NCBI GenBank assembly: GCA_013813715.1
Contig: JACCRF010000001.1
Span: 1 to 64,000 of the forward strand
Direction: 5' to 3'
Length of the DNA: 64,000 bases
DNA from: Gemmatimonadaceae bacterium
GTDB lineage: Bacteria; Gemmatimonadota; Gemmatimonadetes; Gemmatimonadales; Gemmatimonadaceae
Under the pieces are notes generated by a model. That model was not told the DNA's origin, did no database searches, and was given only the letters and a program-made list of their open reading frames with translations. Made by a program: the position numbers and the translations under genes. This document shows, in pieces, positions 29,501-38,439 of the stretch (its first letter is position 1; each line of letters begins with the position of its first letter).

Positions 29501-29558
29501 CGTGCACGAGAAAGCGTTAACACAGATGACGCTTTTCCTCAACAGTTTGAGGTAGCAC

Positions 29559-30548
29559 TCAGATCTCCCAGTTGGATAGCACGACCCCGCGCTCCGGCCT
29601 AAGCTCCTCGCGGCCCTCGAGTGTCATGCGGAGATCGGACCAGCGAACTCGGCCGCCGCGCTGCACGAGATGGTGGTATGCCTCCGCATAGTATCCCTGC
29701 ATCCGGATAGCCACCCGGCGCGTGCCACTTCGCCGCGCGTGGTCGGTGAGCATCGTCACGAGAAGGTTGAACGCCTCGTCGTCGCGTGCGACGAGCTTGA
29801 GCACCCGCAATTCCTCCCGCACCCGGCCTTCCACCAGCGGTACTGAATGGCAGACAGCGAAGCCGCAAAGGTCGTCGCCGCGCCACAACATCAGCGTGTC
29901 GCCAAGCGACAGCTCCTCGGTGAGCCGTATCTCGCGCGAGAAGTCGTATCCCGGCAGCATCCGCTCGGTGAGAGAGAAACACTCTCCGACCGCGTCATCG
30001 AGCTCGTCCGCGTGCAGGCTCCCGAGGCGGACGCCGCGAAGCCCCCCTGAGATGGCCGACGCATATCCGCCATCGAGCGTGACGGTGAGTGTGAGATGGC
30101 CGGGCAGAAGTCCGAGAGACGAATAGAATCCGATGTTGTCCATCGTTCGCGGCATCGTCTCGAGGCCGATAACGCGCGCGCCGCTCGACCTGAGGTGATC
30201 CAGCCCGGCGGCGACCACCGCCTTGCCGACGCCGTGACCCTGATAATCGGGATGAACCGCGAGAGGGCCCATCCACGCCTCCACTCCGGAGAGATGCGCA
30301 ACGTTGAATGCCGCTACCTGGCCGCGTTCGTCCCGCCAGAGCATGGCGCCCGGCCCCGCATCGGCGATCGCAAAGCGCCACACTGCGGGATTGAGGTGCG
30401 GCACACGCACGCCCGCCATCCCGTCGCGTCGGTAGCGGTCGGTAAACGCGTCGCTGAAAACTCCGTTGAGAACCGCAATGTCGCTTTCGAGAATGCGATG
30501 CGGGCCCACGGGCACCTTCGACTGACGCCAGGTCCGCGCGACAGCCAT
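29559..30548 (-). CDS. Double-domain GNAT acetyltransferase
   Basis: A 329-residue protein with two GNAT-like halves. The first has the acetyl-CoA loop VHPDYQGHGVGKAVV and ends with LGLLPGHLTLT; the second half is more diverged (DDLCGFAVCHSVPLVEG, RRVAIRMQGYYAEAYHHL). The substrate is unknown. The ATG lies on the sbcC stop (TGATG), so it is the last gene of the NurA-HerA-Mre11-Rad50 operon. A role in modifying repair proteins would be pure speculation. Confidence 0.83.
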   Translation of the reverse strand: MAVARTWRQSKVPVGPHRILESDIAVLNGVFSDAFTDRYRRDGMAGVRVPHLNPAVWRFAIADAGPGAMLWRDERGQVAAFNVAHLSGVEAWMGPLAVHPDYQGHGVGKAVVAAGLDHLRSSGARVIGLETMPRTMDNIGFYSSLGLLPGHLTLTVTLDGGYASAISGGLRGVRLGSLHADELDDAVGECFSLTERMLPGYDFSREIRLTEELSLGDTLMLWRGDDLCGFAVCHSVPLVEGRVREELRVLKLVARDDEAFNLLVTMLTDHARRSGTRRVAIRMQGYYAEAYHHLVQRGGRVRWSDLRMTLEGREELRPERGVVLSNWEI

Positions 30549-33007
30549 CACCCCGCTCCCGCGGTCTCGAGAGCGAACCGCTCCTCCCGCTCGTCGGCAG
30601 TGGCGCCCGCACCGCCATCGCTGTGATCTACCACTGACGATGCCGTTGCCGGATCGTACCGCACCGAAATCACCTTATCGAGTCCATCGCGAACCGACTC
30701 GATGTGCGTAATGAGAATCACCTGCTCGAACCGGTCGCCAAGTGCGCGCAGCAGCTCCAGGACGTTGAACCGGCGCGTCTCGTCGAGCGATCCGAATACC
30801 TCGTCGAGAATGAGCAGCGAAAACGGCTGGCCCGAGCGCTCGGCGATCATTTGCGATACGGCTAGGCGCAGCACCAGATTCGCGATGTCCTCCTCGCCGC
30901 CCGAAAGCACGGGCTTGGCAATGCCATCCTCGAGCACCGTGACATTGTACTTCTCGTCCAGTTCCATCTCCGTTGTGCGTGAATCCACCAGCTGGCGGAG
31001 GAACGTCGTGCCGAGCTTAGATAGCTCGGGACGCAGCTCGGCGTTGAGCTGCGCGCGCATCTCGTTGAACGCCCGGTCCAGCTCTTCATGAAGCCGCCTG
31101 TCCTTTTCGCGCTCGGCCACAGTCGCCTGTCTCGCCCGCGATTCCTCGTTCGAGGCGATCGCCTTGCCAAGCGACTCCTTTGCGTTCGCGAGGTTTCCCG
31201 CGGCTGTATTGAGTTCGAGCTCGGCGGCACGCCCTTCGGCGAAGTATTTCTCGAACGCCGACTTGAGCCGGTCGTAATCGGCGGCGGCGAACGCCATCTG
31301 CCGGTGCCTGACGCGCAACGTGCCGAGGAGTGAGCCGATCGATGCGAATGTGTCCGAGTACTCCTTGTGTTCACCGACCAGCTGCGGCTCGCGATCGATC
31401 AAGGCGCCGCATCGAGCCGCTCGTGAATCGAGCGGCGTGAGTCGCGTGATCTCAGATTTCACGAAGTCGTATCTCGTTGCGTCGAATCCACGCGCAATCA
31501 CCGCGATGTCACGCCGCATCTGCTCGATCCGGCGATCCTTCGTTGCGATCTCACGAATCAGCCCGCCCAGCTCCTGCACCGCGAGTTGCACCCGGGCAAG
31601 CTTGCGCTCGAGCGCCGCCGTTTCGCCCGTCAGCGCGCGACGGCGTTCATCGAGCGCCTGGACGTTGGCAGGCATGTCAGAGAGCTGCTCGACGCGTTTC
31701 CGGTAGTAGGCGCCGTCCACGACAAGCGTTTCGCTGGTCTCGGTCAGATGATCCACGACGGTATGGAGGTGCTCGCCGAGCATTCGGCTGCACGTCGGAC
31801 AGGCGCCATCCGCGCCAAGGCTGATGACGCGCTCTCGCTGCTCCTGCACCTCGAGGTACTGCTTCCTGAGATCGTGCAGCTTCGTATCCGCTTCCTGCTT
31901 GTCGCGCACCCACTCGGTGCGCCGCGCCTCAAGCTCCCCCTGCGCGTCCTCGAGCTCCGCGCGCCTCTTCTCGAGCTCCAGGGTCACCTCTTCCTCGTGA
32001 GCCGGCGCCTTCTCGATGAGCGCGTGCCGTGACCGCAGCCGGTCAAGCTCCTCGCGAAGGGCCTGCTCGCTCTCGACGAGCGTCTTTCGGCGACCGTCCT
32101 CCCTGTACATCTCATCCAGGATGCCGAGCTCGTCACGCAGCTCGCCGAGCGGCTCCAGTGCGCGCTGTAGCCTGGCGAGCTCGGCGCGAGCTTCGGCGAT
32201 CGTCGCCAGCTCCATCGAAACGCGGTCGACGTTTCGGCGGACCGACGACTCCTCTCTCTCGTTGGCCGCGATGTCGGCGAGGATCGACTGCGCCTTCTCC
32301 CGGTTCTGCTGAGCGAGCTCCCACCGCGGGCTGATCGTACTGACGGCCCCCTGTGACAGTGTGTGACGGTGCTCGGCGCTTTGCAGCAGTGATGTCGCCT
32401 TCTCCACGCGTATTGTTGCGTCCGATACGGCGCGCTCGATGGCCTCCGGGTCGGGCATTCCCGCGCGCAACCCGGCGATCTCCGCGCTCAACGTCCGGCG
32501 GCGCTCGCCGATCATGTCCTGCGCCATCCTGAGCTTTTCGTAACCGAGTACCTTCGATAGAAAGCGGCCGCGCTCGGACGGAACCATCGCCGCCATCAGA
32601 GCGAGCTCCTTCTGGCCGGTGAAGTACGTGCGGAAGAACTCATCTCGCGACATTCCCAGCGTCCGCTGAAGCCGCTCGGTGACCGCGCCCGCCGAGTCGG
32701 CAATCGGTGCCTCCTCGTCATCGAGATAGAGCTCGGCCGTGGTTCGACCCCGCACGATGCGGTAGCGGTGCCGCGCCAGCTCGAACTCCAGCTCTACGCT
32801 CATGGACTGTCGCGGCTCGGCGCTCAGCGAGAGCATCTGCTCGCGGGTGGTTCGTCCGGATGCGTACAACGCGAAGGCGATTGCCTCGAGGATAGTGGTC
32901 TTACCCGCGCCGTTGGGACCGATGATTCCCGTGATCCCGGAGCTGAAGGTCAACTCCGTCGCGACATGCTGCCGGAAGTTCCTAAGCTTGAGGGAGCTGA
33001 GCTTCAC
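30548..33007 (-). CDS. sbcC: Rad50/SbcC-type ATPase
   Basis: An 819-residue SMC-like ATPase. Walker A is IIGPNGAGKTTIL (28-40); two long coiled coils flank the zinc hook CPTC (403-406); the C-terminal lobe has VLSGGEEDIANLVLRLA and Walker B FSLLILDEVFGSLDE. Rad50/SbcC binds DNA ends and drives the Mre11/SbcD nuclease. At about 820 residues it is nearer to archaeal Rad50 (about 850 to 900) than to E. coli SbcC (1048). It overlaps sbcD by 4 bp (ATGA). Confidence 0.95.
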   Translation of the reverse strand: MKLSSLKLRNFRQHVATELTFSSGITGIIGPNGAGKTTILEAIAFALYASGRTTREQMLSLSAEPRQSMSVELEFELARHRYRIVRGRTTAELYLDDEEAPIADSAGAVTERLQRTLGMSRDEFFRTYFTGQKELALMAAMVPSERGRFLSKVLGYEKLRMAQDMIGERRRTLSAEIAGLRAGMPDPEAIERAVSDATIRVEKATSLLQSAEHRHTLSQGAVSTISPRWELAQQNREKAQSILADIAANEREESSVRRNVDRVSMELATIAEARAELARLQRALEPLGELRDELGILDEMYREDGRRKTLVESEQALREELDRLRSRHALIEKAPAHEEEVTLELEKRRAELEDAQGELEARRTEWVRDKQEADTKLHDLRKQYLEVQEQRERVISLGADGACPTCSRMLGEHLHTVVDHLTETSETLVVDGAYYRKRVEQLSDMPANVQALDERRRALTGETAALERKLARVQLAVQELGGLIREIATKDRRIEQMRRDIAVIARGFDATRYDFVKSEITRLTPLDSRAARCGALIDREPQLVGEHKEYSDTFASIGSLLGTLRVRHRQMAFAAADYDRLKSAFEKYFAEGRAAELELNTAAGNLANAKESLGKAIASNEESRARQATVAEREKDRRLHEELDRAFNEMRAQLNAELRPELSKLGTTFLRQLVDSRTTEMELDEKYNVTVLEDGIAKPVLSGGEEDIANLVLRLAVSQMIAERSGQPFSLLILDEVFGSLDETRRFNVLELLRALGDRFEQVILITHIESVRDGLDKVISVRYDPATASSVVDHSDGGAGATADEREERFALETAGAG

Positions 33008-34188
33008 GACTGCTCTCCATTCATCGCAGGGGCAAGCCGGTCTGCTTCGACAAGGTAGTGAAGCCCGAGCTCCACGAGCGACGTCCGATCGATTCCCGGC
33101 GTCAGGTCGCGCGATTCGAGCATTGCCCTGACGGTCTCAGTCAGCGATGCGCGCCTCCCGGCAGCACCGCTTGCTTCGGTGCGCACCGGCTCCGGGCGCC
33201 TCGCGTCGAGGAGAAAATGCAGCGCGCGCCGCTTGTACTCACGGATCCGGCGGTGATCGATGTCGCGGAGCACATGACGCGGAACGTCGCGCACCACGAT
33301 CCGGACGATACGGTCGTCGATGCCCCCTTCCAGCCCGTCCACCTCGGCACAGATCTCGGCGCTCAGCTCTGACGCGCTCTTTCCCGCACCGTAGATCTCC
33401 GGAATGTCTATCACGCGGCGCGCGAGCTGGATCGGGTGAAACCGATGCGACCCGGTAGCGAGATCATGCTCGATAAAGCCCTTGCCAGGAACACGATTCG
33501 CAATCTCGTCGTCAACTTCGCCCCACACGTTCGTGCTCGCGTACTCCAACGACCCTGAGTAGTACGCGTTCGGTAGAACCCGGTGGTAGACATGGTAATG
33601 GCCGAGGGCGATGTAGGTCCAGCGATCGCCGCGGAGCTCGCGTTTCGTGATCTCGCCGGCCGGCCGCTCGGCGAGCCCCCCGAAGGAACGAATTACACCC
33701 TCGACGCGTCCGTGCAGAAGGAGGACGTTGTAGCGCGCCGACGGATTAGGGTCGAACACCGGGTATCCGCGCAGGCTGTAGGGAACCGCCAGCACCGATA
33801 ACTCACCACCCCTGACGCTGACTCGCCGCGGCTCCCCTTCCACCACTTCGATGCCAAGTTGAGAGAACAAACGCAGCAGGCACGTGGTCTCGGTCGTCCG
33901 CGGCGTTTCATGATTGCCCGACACCATGATGACGCTCGTGTCCGGCAGCATCTCGACAAGTCGCGAAAAGTGTTTGTACGCGCTTAGAATCGCCGGATTG
34001 GTCGGCCGCACCGTGTGGAATACGTCCCCAGCGACGAGGACGACGTCAGGCTGGATCTCGATTATCCTGTCGATCGCCTTGCGGAATGCAGCAGCGACAT
34101 CGGCCTCGCGCTGATTGATTCCCGAGGCGGTCTGCCGCTGGTACTGGCGGAACCCGAGATGAATGTCGGATAGATGTACGACCTTCAA
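33004..34188 (-). CDS. sbcD: Mre11/SbcD-type nuclease
   Basis: A 394-residue calcineurin-like phosphoesterase with the Mre11 motif set: VVHLSDIHLG (Asp-8, His-10), LVAGDVFH, VSGNHETPR, LLHGRVEG and IALGHYHVY, which coordinate two Mn ions. Mre11 trims double-strand ends with Rad50. The TTG start directly precedes the conserved first strand and overlaps the previous stop (TTGA). The C-terminal part after about 290 should carry the capping domain and the Rad50-binding helices. Confidence 0.94.
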   Translation of the reverse strand: MKVVHLSDIHLGFRQYQRQTASGINQREADVAAAFRKAIDRIIEIQPDVVLVAGDVFHTVRPTNPAILSAYKHFSRLVEMLPDTSVIMVSGNHETPRTTETTCLLRLFSQLGIEVVEGEPRRVSVRGGELSVLAVPYSLRGYPVFDPNPSARYNVLLLHGRVEGVIRSFGGLAERPAGEITKRELRGDRWTYIALGHYHVYHRVLPNAYYSGSLEYASTNVWGEVDDEIANRVPGKGFIEHDLATGSHRFHPIQLARRVIDIPEIYGAGKSASELSAEICAEVDGLEGGIDDRIVRIVVRDVPRHVLRDIDHRRIREYKRRALHFLLDARRPEPVRTEASGAAGRRASLTETVRAMLESRDLTPGIDRTSLVELGLHYLVEADRLAPAMNGEQS

Positions 34189-35042
34189 CGTGTCGCCCTG
34201 AGAAGCTGCGTCACTCGCGTGCGAACCAGCATCGGCTGACCGCTGCTGGCGGGCGTGACAGTTGACTGAGTGGTGATCGCCGCCCGCGTCTCGGTGATCC
34301 ATGCCAGGCGACGATCGAGCTGAATGGTTCCCGCGAGCTGCCCCGAAGGTTCAGAGTCCCGGCCATCCACATGATCGTGAGACATGGTGCCGCGCATCGA
34401 GATGAAGGCGACGTCGCCCCCGCTTCCGAGCGAGTCGAGCTGAAACGTCGCGCGCACCAGCCCGCTCTTGCCCGACTCGCCGGGAAGCGGAATCCGCATC
34501 TGTCGCACCCACTTCTCACCTACCGCGACCGCCTTTCGCGACAACATCGCCGGCATCTGGCCGAAAATCGTCCGCAGCTCATCACTTGCGGCCTCATCCA
34601 CGACCTCCGCCCCTCCATCGGTCGACACCCTCAGCTCGACCGAGCTCTGCGGTACGCTCCGACGCGTCGGCTCCACATCGCGGTTCTGTGAGCTGGTTGC
34701 CGAAGTGCGCACCGAATCGGTGACGGCGAGCACCATGGTTCCCTCCGGCGTCGCTCTGCCGATGATGGCGCGACTGAATACTTCCGTGCGCGTCGTCATG
34801 TGCCGCGTGCCCGCCGCGCAGGGCAGCGGACGCACCGCGGGAGCGGTGTTGCGTCCTGGCGCCGCATCCACCGTCACGCAGCCGGCAGGAGTGCCGGTCA
34901 TTTCGACCTTCTGATTCAGGCGGACGCTGAGCGTATCGCCCGAGCGCGGCCTGATTTGAAGGAGCACCGCCTGCGTCGCAGCTGCGTCAGGAACGGACAT
35001 TCCAGCAGCGAGCATCGCCACCGCCAGCGCTCCTCTATACAT
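34185..35042 (-). CDS. Exported hypothetical protein
   Basis: A 285-residue protein with a cleavable signal (MYRGALAVAMLAAGMSVPDA, Ala-rich cleavage region) and a beta-rich domain. The pattern (RPRSGDTLSVRLNQKVEM, MTTRTEVFSRAIIG, GTIQLDRRLAWITETRA) recalls DUF6263-like exported proteins, which I cannot confirm. It sits between herA and sbcD, overlapping herA by 8 bp and sbcD by TTGA, so it must be expressed with cytoplasmic repair enzymes although it is exported. Its presence there is unexplained. Confidence 0.75.
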   Translation of the reverse strand: MYRGALAVAMLAAGMSVPDAAATQAVLLQIRPRSGDTLSVRLNQKVEMTGTPAGCVTVDAAPGRNTAPAVRPLPCAAGTRHMTTRTEVFSRAIIGRATPEGTMVLAVTDSVRTSATSSQNRDVEPTRRSVPQSSVELRVSTDGGAEVVDEAASDELRTIFGQMPAMLSRKAVAVGEKWVRQMRIPLPGESGKSGLVRATFQLDSLGSGGDVAFISMRGTMSHDHVDGRDSEPSGQLAGTIQLDRRLAWITETRAAITTQSTVTPASSGQPMLVRTRVTQLLRATR

Positions 35043-36996
35043 CGTAGGGATCGCCCAGCGGAAGGGGCTTGAGCGCAGCAGGCTCGCTTCGCGAGGTGGT
35101 CGCGAGCGCTGGCTGCGACGGCACGATTTTCCGGAACTGCGACTCGAAGTACGCCTTCACTTTCGCGGGCTTCGCCTTCATTACGGCGTTGCGCGCGCGA
35201 AGTATCTCCGGCTCATCGTAGAGCGCGACCATGTCCTTGGCCCACGACAGCGACACCGACGGATCGAGTAGGCGAAGCGAGCGATACAGCGCCGCCTCGA
35301 GCGTGACGTCAGCCGCCTGCGGATAGCGTTCGGCGCCATCGCGTCCCTGCATCACCGCCGGCCGCGGAAACCGCACGAAAATCGGCTGCGTGAAATGAGG
35401 GTGACGAACCATCAACTGACCCTTCTCCAGAGTCGCCAGCTTGGTCCGCGTCGCCGGGCTCAACACGGCATAGCCGGGAGTCGCGAGCTCGTCGCTGTCC
35501 ATTCTGCCGAACAGCGACGTGCCGGAATTGCCGACGACCCGCCGGTGCACCTGCGAGCGGAACTGCTGGGCACTGAAAAGCACGAGGCCCAGGTATCGCC
35601 CGCGCTCCGCGATGTCGAGCAGCATCTTGCGGACGTATGTGTCCTGGCCGTCGCTCGGAGCGTACTTGTTCAGCTCGTCGACGAATACGATGAGATGCTT
35701 GACGCCGAGGTCCCGGCGCTCGAGGTGCTCGCGGAGTTTGGAGACGACGCGCGCGAAGATGAGGTCCTGCGCGTCTTCCTCGAGCGTCGCTACGTCAACC
35801 ACATACACGGCGCGGTCGTCGAAGCTTCCAAACGGCAGGTCGCTGACCTCGCCGGAATCCGTCACCAGCCCGGCGCACCGCGTCGAGATATTCGACAGCC
35901 GATTCCGCACTTTACGAATCGTCGCGATGTGATGCGTACGCCACGAGTCGGCATTCGCGCGCTCGAGCCCGCGCAGCAGGTCGCGGAACCAGTTCTCGAG
36001 ATCACCGAACGACTGAACAGTGTGCTCGCGCGAAAGGTGGGGATCAGCATCGAACTTTCGATTCACCACCCGCTCGGTGATGAAGTCGATCAATGCGTCG
36101 GCCTTGGCGTCGATGTCGTCCTTGTTGAGAAGAACCTCCGCAAACTGAAGCACTTCGCGCAGACCCCACGTGAGCGGCACCACGTTGTCGAGCAGCTCCT
36201 CGTTCGACCGAAGGGTATTGAGCGCGTATCCCTTCGCGGTATACGGAGCGTAGTAGGTGACTTTCTCGAACGGCCCGGCCCGGACGCCCATCTTTTCATA
36301 GAGCGCGCGGTCGCGGTCGTCAATCTGGCCAGGCTGATCGAGGTAACAGAGGTCCGGCCCCTTGACGTTGAAGCAGACCGCGGCAATCGAGCCCTTGCTC
36401 TCAGGAAAGTGCGCGAACACCGAAGCGAGAAGCCATTCCACCGCGCTCGTCTTCGTGGCGAGGCCGGACATTCCCGAGATGTTGAGATGGGCCGCCTCGG
36501 GACCGAGAAGGAAATCCGCATCGAGGTAGATCACCGAATCGGTTGCGCCCGCGCGATACACACCGACGGGAATCCCGGTGTTGGAGCCTTCACGGAGATA
36601 ACCGTCCATCCGCAGCGCCGTGGCGACGTCCTCATCCTCGGCGAGGAAGACCTCACCCATCGGAACCGGCTGAAGCGGCTCCTCCGGTATCTGACGCAAT
36701 ACAGCGGCGGAATACAGTCGGATCTCCGCGCGCTCAGTGACGGAAAAGCCCGCATTGGCTGGAGAGCCGTCGTGGCCGAGCACGTCGTGCATCGGCGTCT
36801 GAAGGTCGGTGTAGCTGAAACCCTCGACGACGATTCCGTAGATGTGCGGAACCTGTCCGCCAATCGGATTCGCTCCATCCACCCTCACGATCGTCCCGAT
36901 TCCGACGGGAGAATCGAGCGCCGTCCAGAAATGGAATTCGTGTGGCGTGTTTGGCTTACGCTCGGTCGCGACGACCCGGCCCAGCGGAGCGGTCAA
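35035..36996 (-). CDS. herA: HerA-like DNA translocase
   Basis: A 653-residue HerA/FtsK-type ATPase (DUF87). A beta-rich N-terminal HAS-barrel-like domain (LGRVVATERKPNTPHEFHFW) precedes the motor. The P-loop is the variant ISGMSGLATKTS (Lys about 182), Walker B is HLIVFVDELNKYAPS, followed by LDIAERGRYLGLVLFSAQQ and an arginine-finger region near VGNSGTSLFGRMD. HerA hexamers move DNA and stimulate NurA. The TTG start overlaps the nurA stop (TTGA); an upstream extension would lie wholly within nurA. Confidence 0.9.
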   Translation of the reverse strand: MTAPLGRVVATERKPNTPHEFHFWTALDSPVGIGTIVRVDGANPIGGQVPHIYGIVVEGFSYTDLQTPMHDVLGHDGSPANAGFSVTERAEIRLYSAAVLRQIPEEPLQPVPMGEVFLAEDEDVATALRMDGYLREGSNTGIPVGVYRAGATDSVIYLDADFLLGPEAAHLNISGMSGLATKTSAVEWLLASVFAHFPESKGSIAAVCFNVKGPDLCYLDQPGQIDDRDRALYEKMGVRAGPFEKVTYYAPYTAKGYALNTLRSNEELLDNVVPLTWGLREVLQFAEVLLNKDDIDAKADALIDFITERVVNRKFDADPHLSREHTVQSFGDLENWFRDLLRGLERANADSWRTHHIATIRKVRNRLSNISTRCAGLVTDSGEVSDLPFGSFDDRAVYVVDVATLEEDAQDLIFARVVSKLREHLERRDLGVKHLIVFVDELNKYAPSDGQDTYVRKMLLDIAERGRYLGLVLFSAQQFRSQVHRRVVGNSGTSLFGRMDSDELATPGYAVLSPATRTKLATLEKGQLMVRHPHFTQPIFVRFPRPAVMQGRDGAERYPQAADVTLEAALYRSLRLLDPSVSLSWAKDMVALYDEPEILRARNAVMKAKPAKVKAYFESQFRKIVPSQPALATTSRSEPAALKPLPLGDPYDV

Positions 36997-38009
36997 GATA
37001 TCGCTCTCAGAAATTCTTCGGTGTCGCGAATACCGTACGCCATCTTGTCCCACCGCCCGTCGGGAAGTGCGAGTGGCGAGCCCTCGGCCACGACCCAGCG
37101 CGATATCTCATCGGCCCGCGACGTGATGTCCTCGCCATCAGCCGCTTCAACCCGCACGAGGCCGAACAAGGCATCGCGCCCGCTGGCGTTCCGCACGCGA
37201 AGATACCAGCTCGCGACCGCCTGCCTCGTGCGCGGTGACACCTTGAAGATGGACGATCGCTCGCCGGCGGCGAGGCCGACGATGACCTCGAACGCATCGC
37301 CCTCGGCGTAGAGCCGGCGGTGGCTCTTGATTATCCCGACGGCGCGACGTGATCCCGCCACAGAGCCATTGGCGGTGATACTTCCGTCAACGTAGAGAAC
37401 TCCCTCTTCCGAGCCGCACCATTCCTCGGCGAGCTCCTGCTCGAGCAGCTCGCGATCCTGCTGTATCCGCTGCACCGCACGCTCCATGAGGGCCGCGGGG
37501 TGGCGCGAGGGAAACTTGCCGGCTGCATCCGGCACCCCCGTATCCACCACCCGGCCGTCGTGCCGGAGCTCAACAGGAATTGCGTCCACATAGCGAATCG
37601 GAACGTAGAATCGCCGCGCCACAGTCGGGGCCCGACGCTGCCAGGCGACGAGACGCCGGTCGACGCGCACGCGCACGGCAGCCGAGACCGTCCCCCACAC
37701 GATCGGTATCCCGCCCATGTGGCTCACGATGCCAATCTGCTGCGTGCCGTCCAGGAAACCGCCGAATCCGCTGGAGCCGCGAACAGTGCGAGGATCAGCG
37801 ACGCGAATCGCCCTGAAACTGGTGCCTTCCATGAGCGAAGGCTGGACCATGACCGGCGGTTCATCGCTCCGACCATAAATGTCGCCGTCGCCGGGCGGCG
37901 CATCAACCGGCGTGCAGCCGGGAACATGACTCTGAATGAACCGCCGCGCTTCATGCGCCGATACCGGCCAAGCCTCGCGTTCGCCGCGCTCGGATGATTG
38001 CGGTATCAC
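36993..38009 (-). CDS. nurA: NurA-domain nuclease
   Basis: A 338-residue protein with the two acidic motifs of the NurA fold: GFLDGTQQIG (Asp-87) and GVLYVDGSI (Asp-208), followed by VGIIKSH and the C-terminal EISRWVVAEG. NurA is a 5'-to-3' nuclease that works in complex with HerA to resect DNA ends. The GTG start overlaps the stop of the Lrp-like gene (GTGA); the frame is open far upstream but the added sequence is not protein-like. Fold and partner gene both support the call. Confidence 0.87.
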   Translation of the reverse strand: MIPQSSERGEREAWPVSAHEARRFIQSHVPGCTPVDAPPGDGDIYGRSDEPPVMVQPSLMEGTSFRAIRVADPRTVRGSSGFGGFLDGTQQIGIVSHMGGIPIVWGTVSAAVRVRVDRRLVAWQRRAPTVARRFYVPIRYVDAIPVELRHDGRVVDTGVPDAAGKFPSRHPAALMERAVQRIQQDRELLEQELAEEWCGSEEGVLYVDGSITANGSVAGSRRAVGIIKSHRRLYAEGDAFEVIVGLAAGERSSIFKVSPRTRQAVASWYLRVRNASGRDALFGLVRVEAADGEDITSRADEISRWVVAEGSPLALPDGRWDKMAYGIRDTEEFLRAIS

Positions 38010-38284
38010 TCCAACCCGATGTCCCACGCCTGCTCCAGATCCTTCTTCGAGTAAGCCCGAAAGGCTGTCAGCGTCTGCGTACTTCGGAGCCCGGGCACCG
38101 ACGTGATGTTCTCTGTCACGACTCGCGCCACACTCTCGTAGTCGGTCACCTCTACGAGCGCCACCAGATCCCACTCGCCCGATACTGAATACACCTGCGA
38201 AACGCCCTCGATTCCCGCGAGCTTCGTCGCGCACTGAGGAATGGACTTCGGTTCGGCTTTGATCAGAACGATTGCTGTGATCAT
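38006..38284 (-). CDS. Lrp/AsnC RAM-domain protein
   Basis: A 92-residue stand-alone RAM (ligand-binding) domain of the Lrp/AsnC family: ITAIVLIKAEPKSIPQCA, SVSGEWDLVALVEVTDYESV and VPGLRSTQTLTAF. There is no helix-turn-helix. Such proteins bind small molecules, often amino acids, as octamers and may modulate Lrp-type regulators. It is the first gene of the NurA-HerA-Mre11-Rad50 operon. Confidence 0.9.
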   Translation of the reverse strand: MITAIVLIKAEPKSIPQCATKLAGIEGVSQVYSVSGEWDLVALVEVTDYESVARVVTENITSVPGLRSTQTLTAFRAYSKKDLEQAWDIGLE

Positions 38285-38341
38285 TGAGGCGAGTACGTGG
38301 GGCGGCAGCTGATCGAGCGGCGGGCGATACGCAACCTGTGA

Positions 38342-38350
38342 TGCTATACT
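38342..38350 (+). promoter_or_regulatory. Candidate extended -10 promoter for the DEAD-like gene
   Basis: TGCTATACT is an extended -10 element (TGn followed by TATACT at 38345-38350). No good -35 box lies 17 bp upstream, which extended -10 promoters tolerate. Transcription would begin near 38357, leaving a leader of about 83 nt before the GTG at 38440. It lies in the 155-bp gap shared with the divergent repair operon. Confidence 0.45.
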
Positions 38351-38439
38351 TCAATTCGGTGCGAACGCGCCCCGAGCTAGAGATAATAACAGTATCGGCG
38401 CGGCGGAAACTGCGCCATGTCGCATTCAGGAGCACGCAG

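Noticed and set aside
35395..37311. Very long open frame on the plus strand opposite herA
   Set aside because: It is a mirror effect of codon bias in GC-rich DNA. The protein has no recognisable domain, whereas the minus strand encodes HerA with motifs.
29559..38284. HerA-NurA as an anti-phage defence island
   Set aside because: HerA does occur in defence systems, but the partners here (Mre11, Rad50, NurA) are repair proteins and no other defence or mobile genes are near, so repair is preferred.
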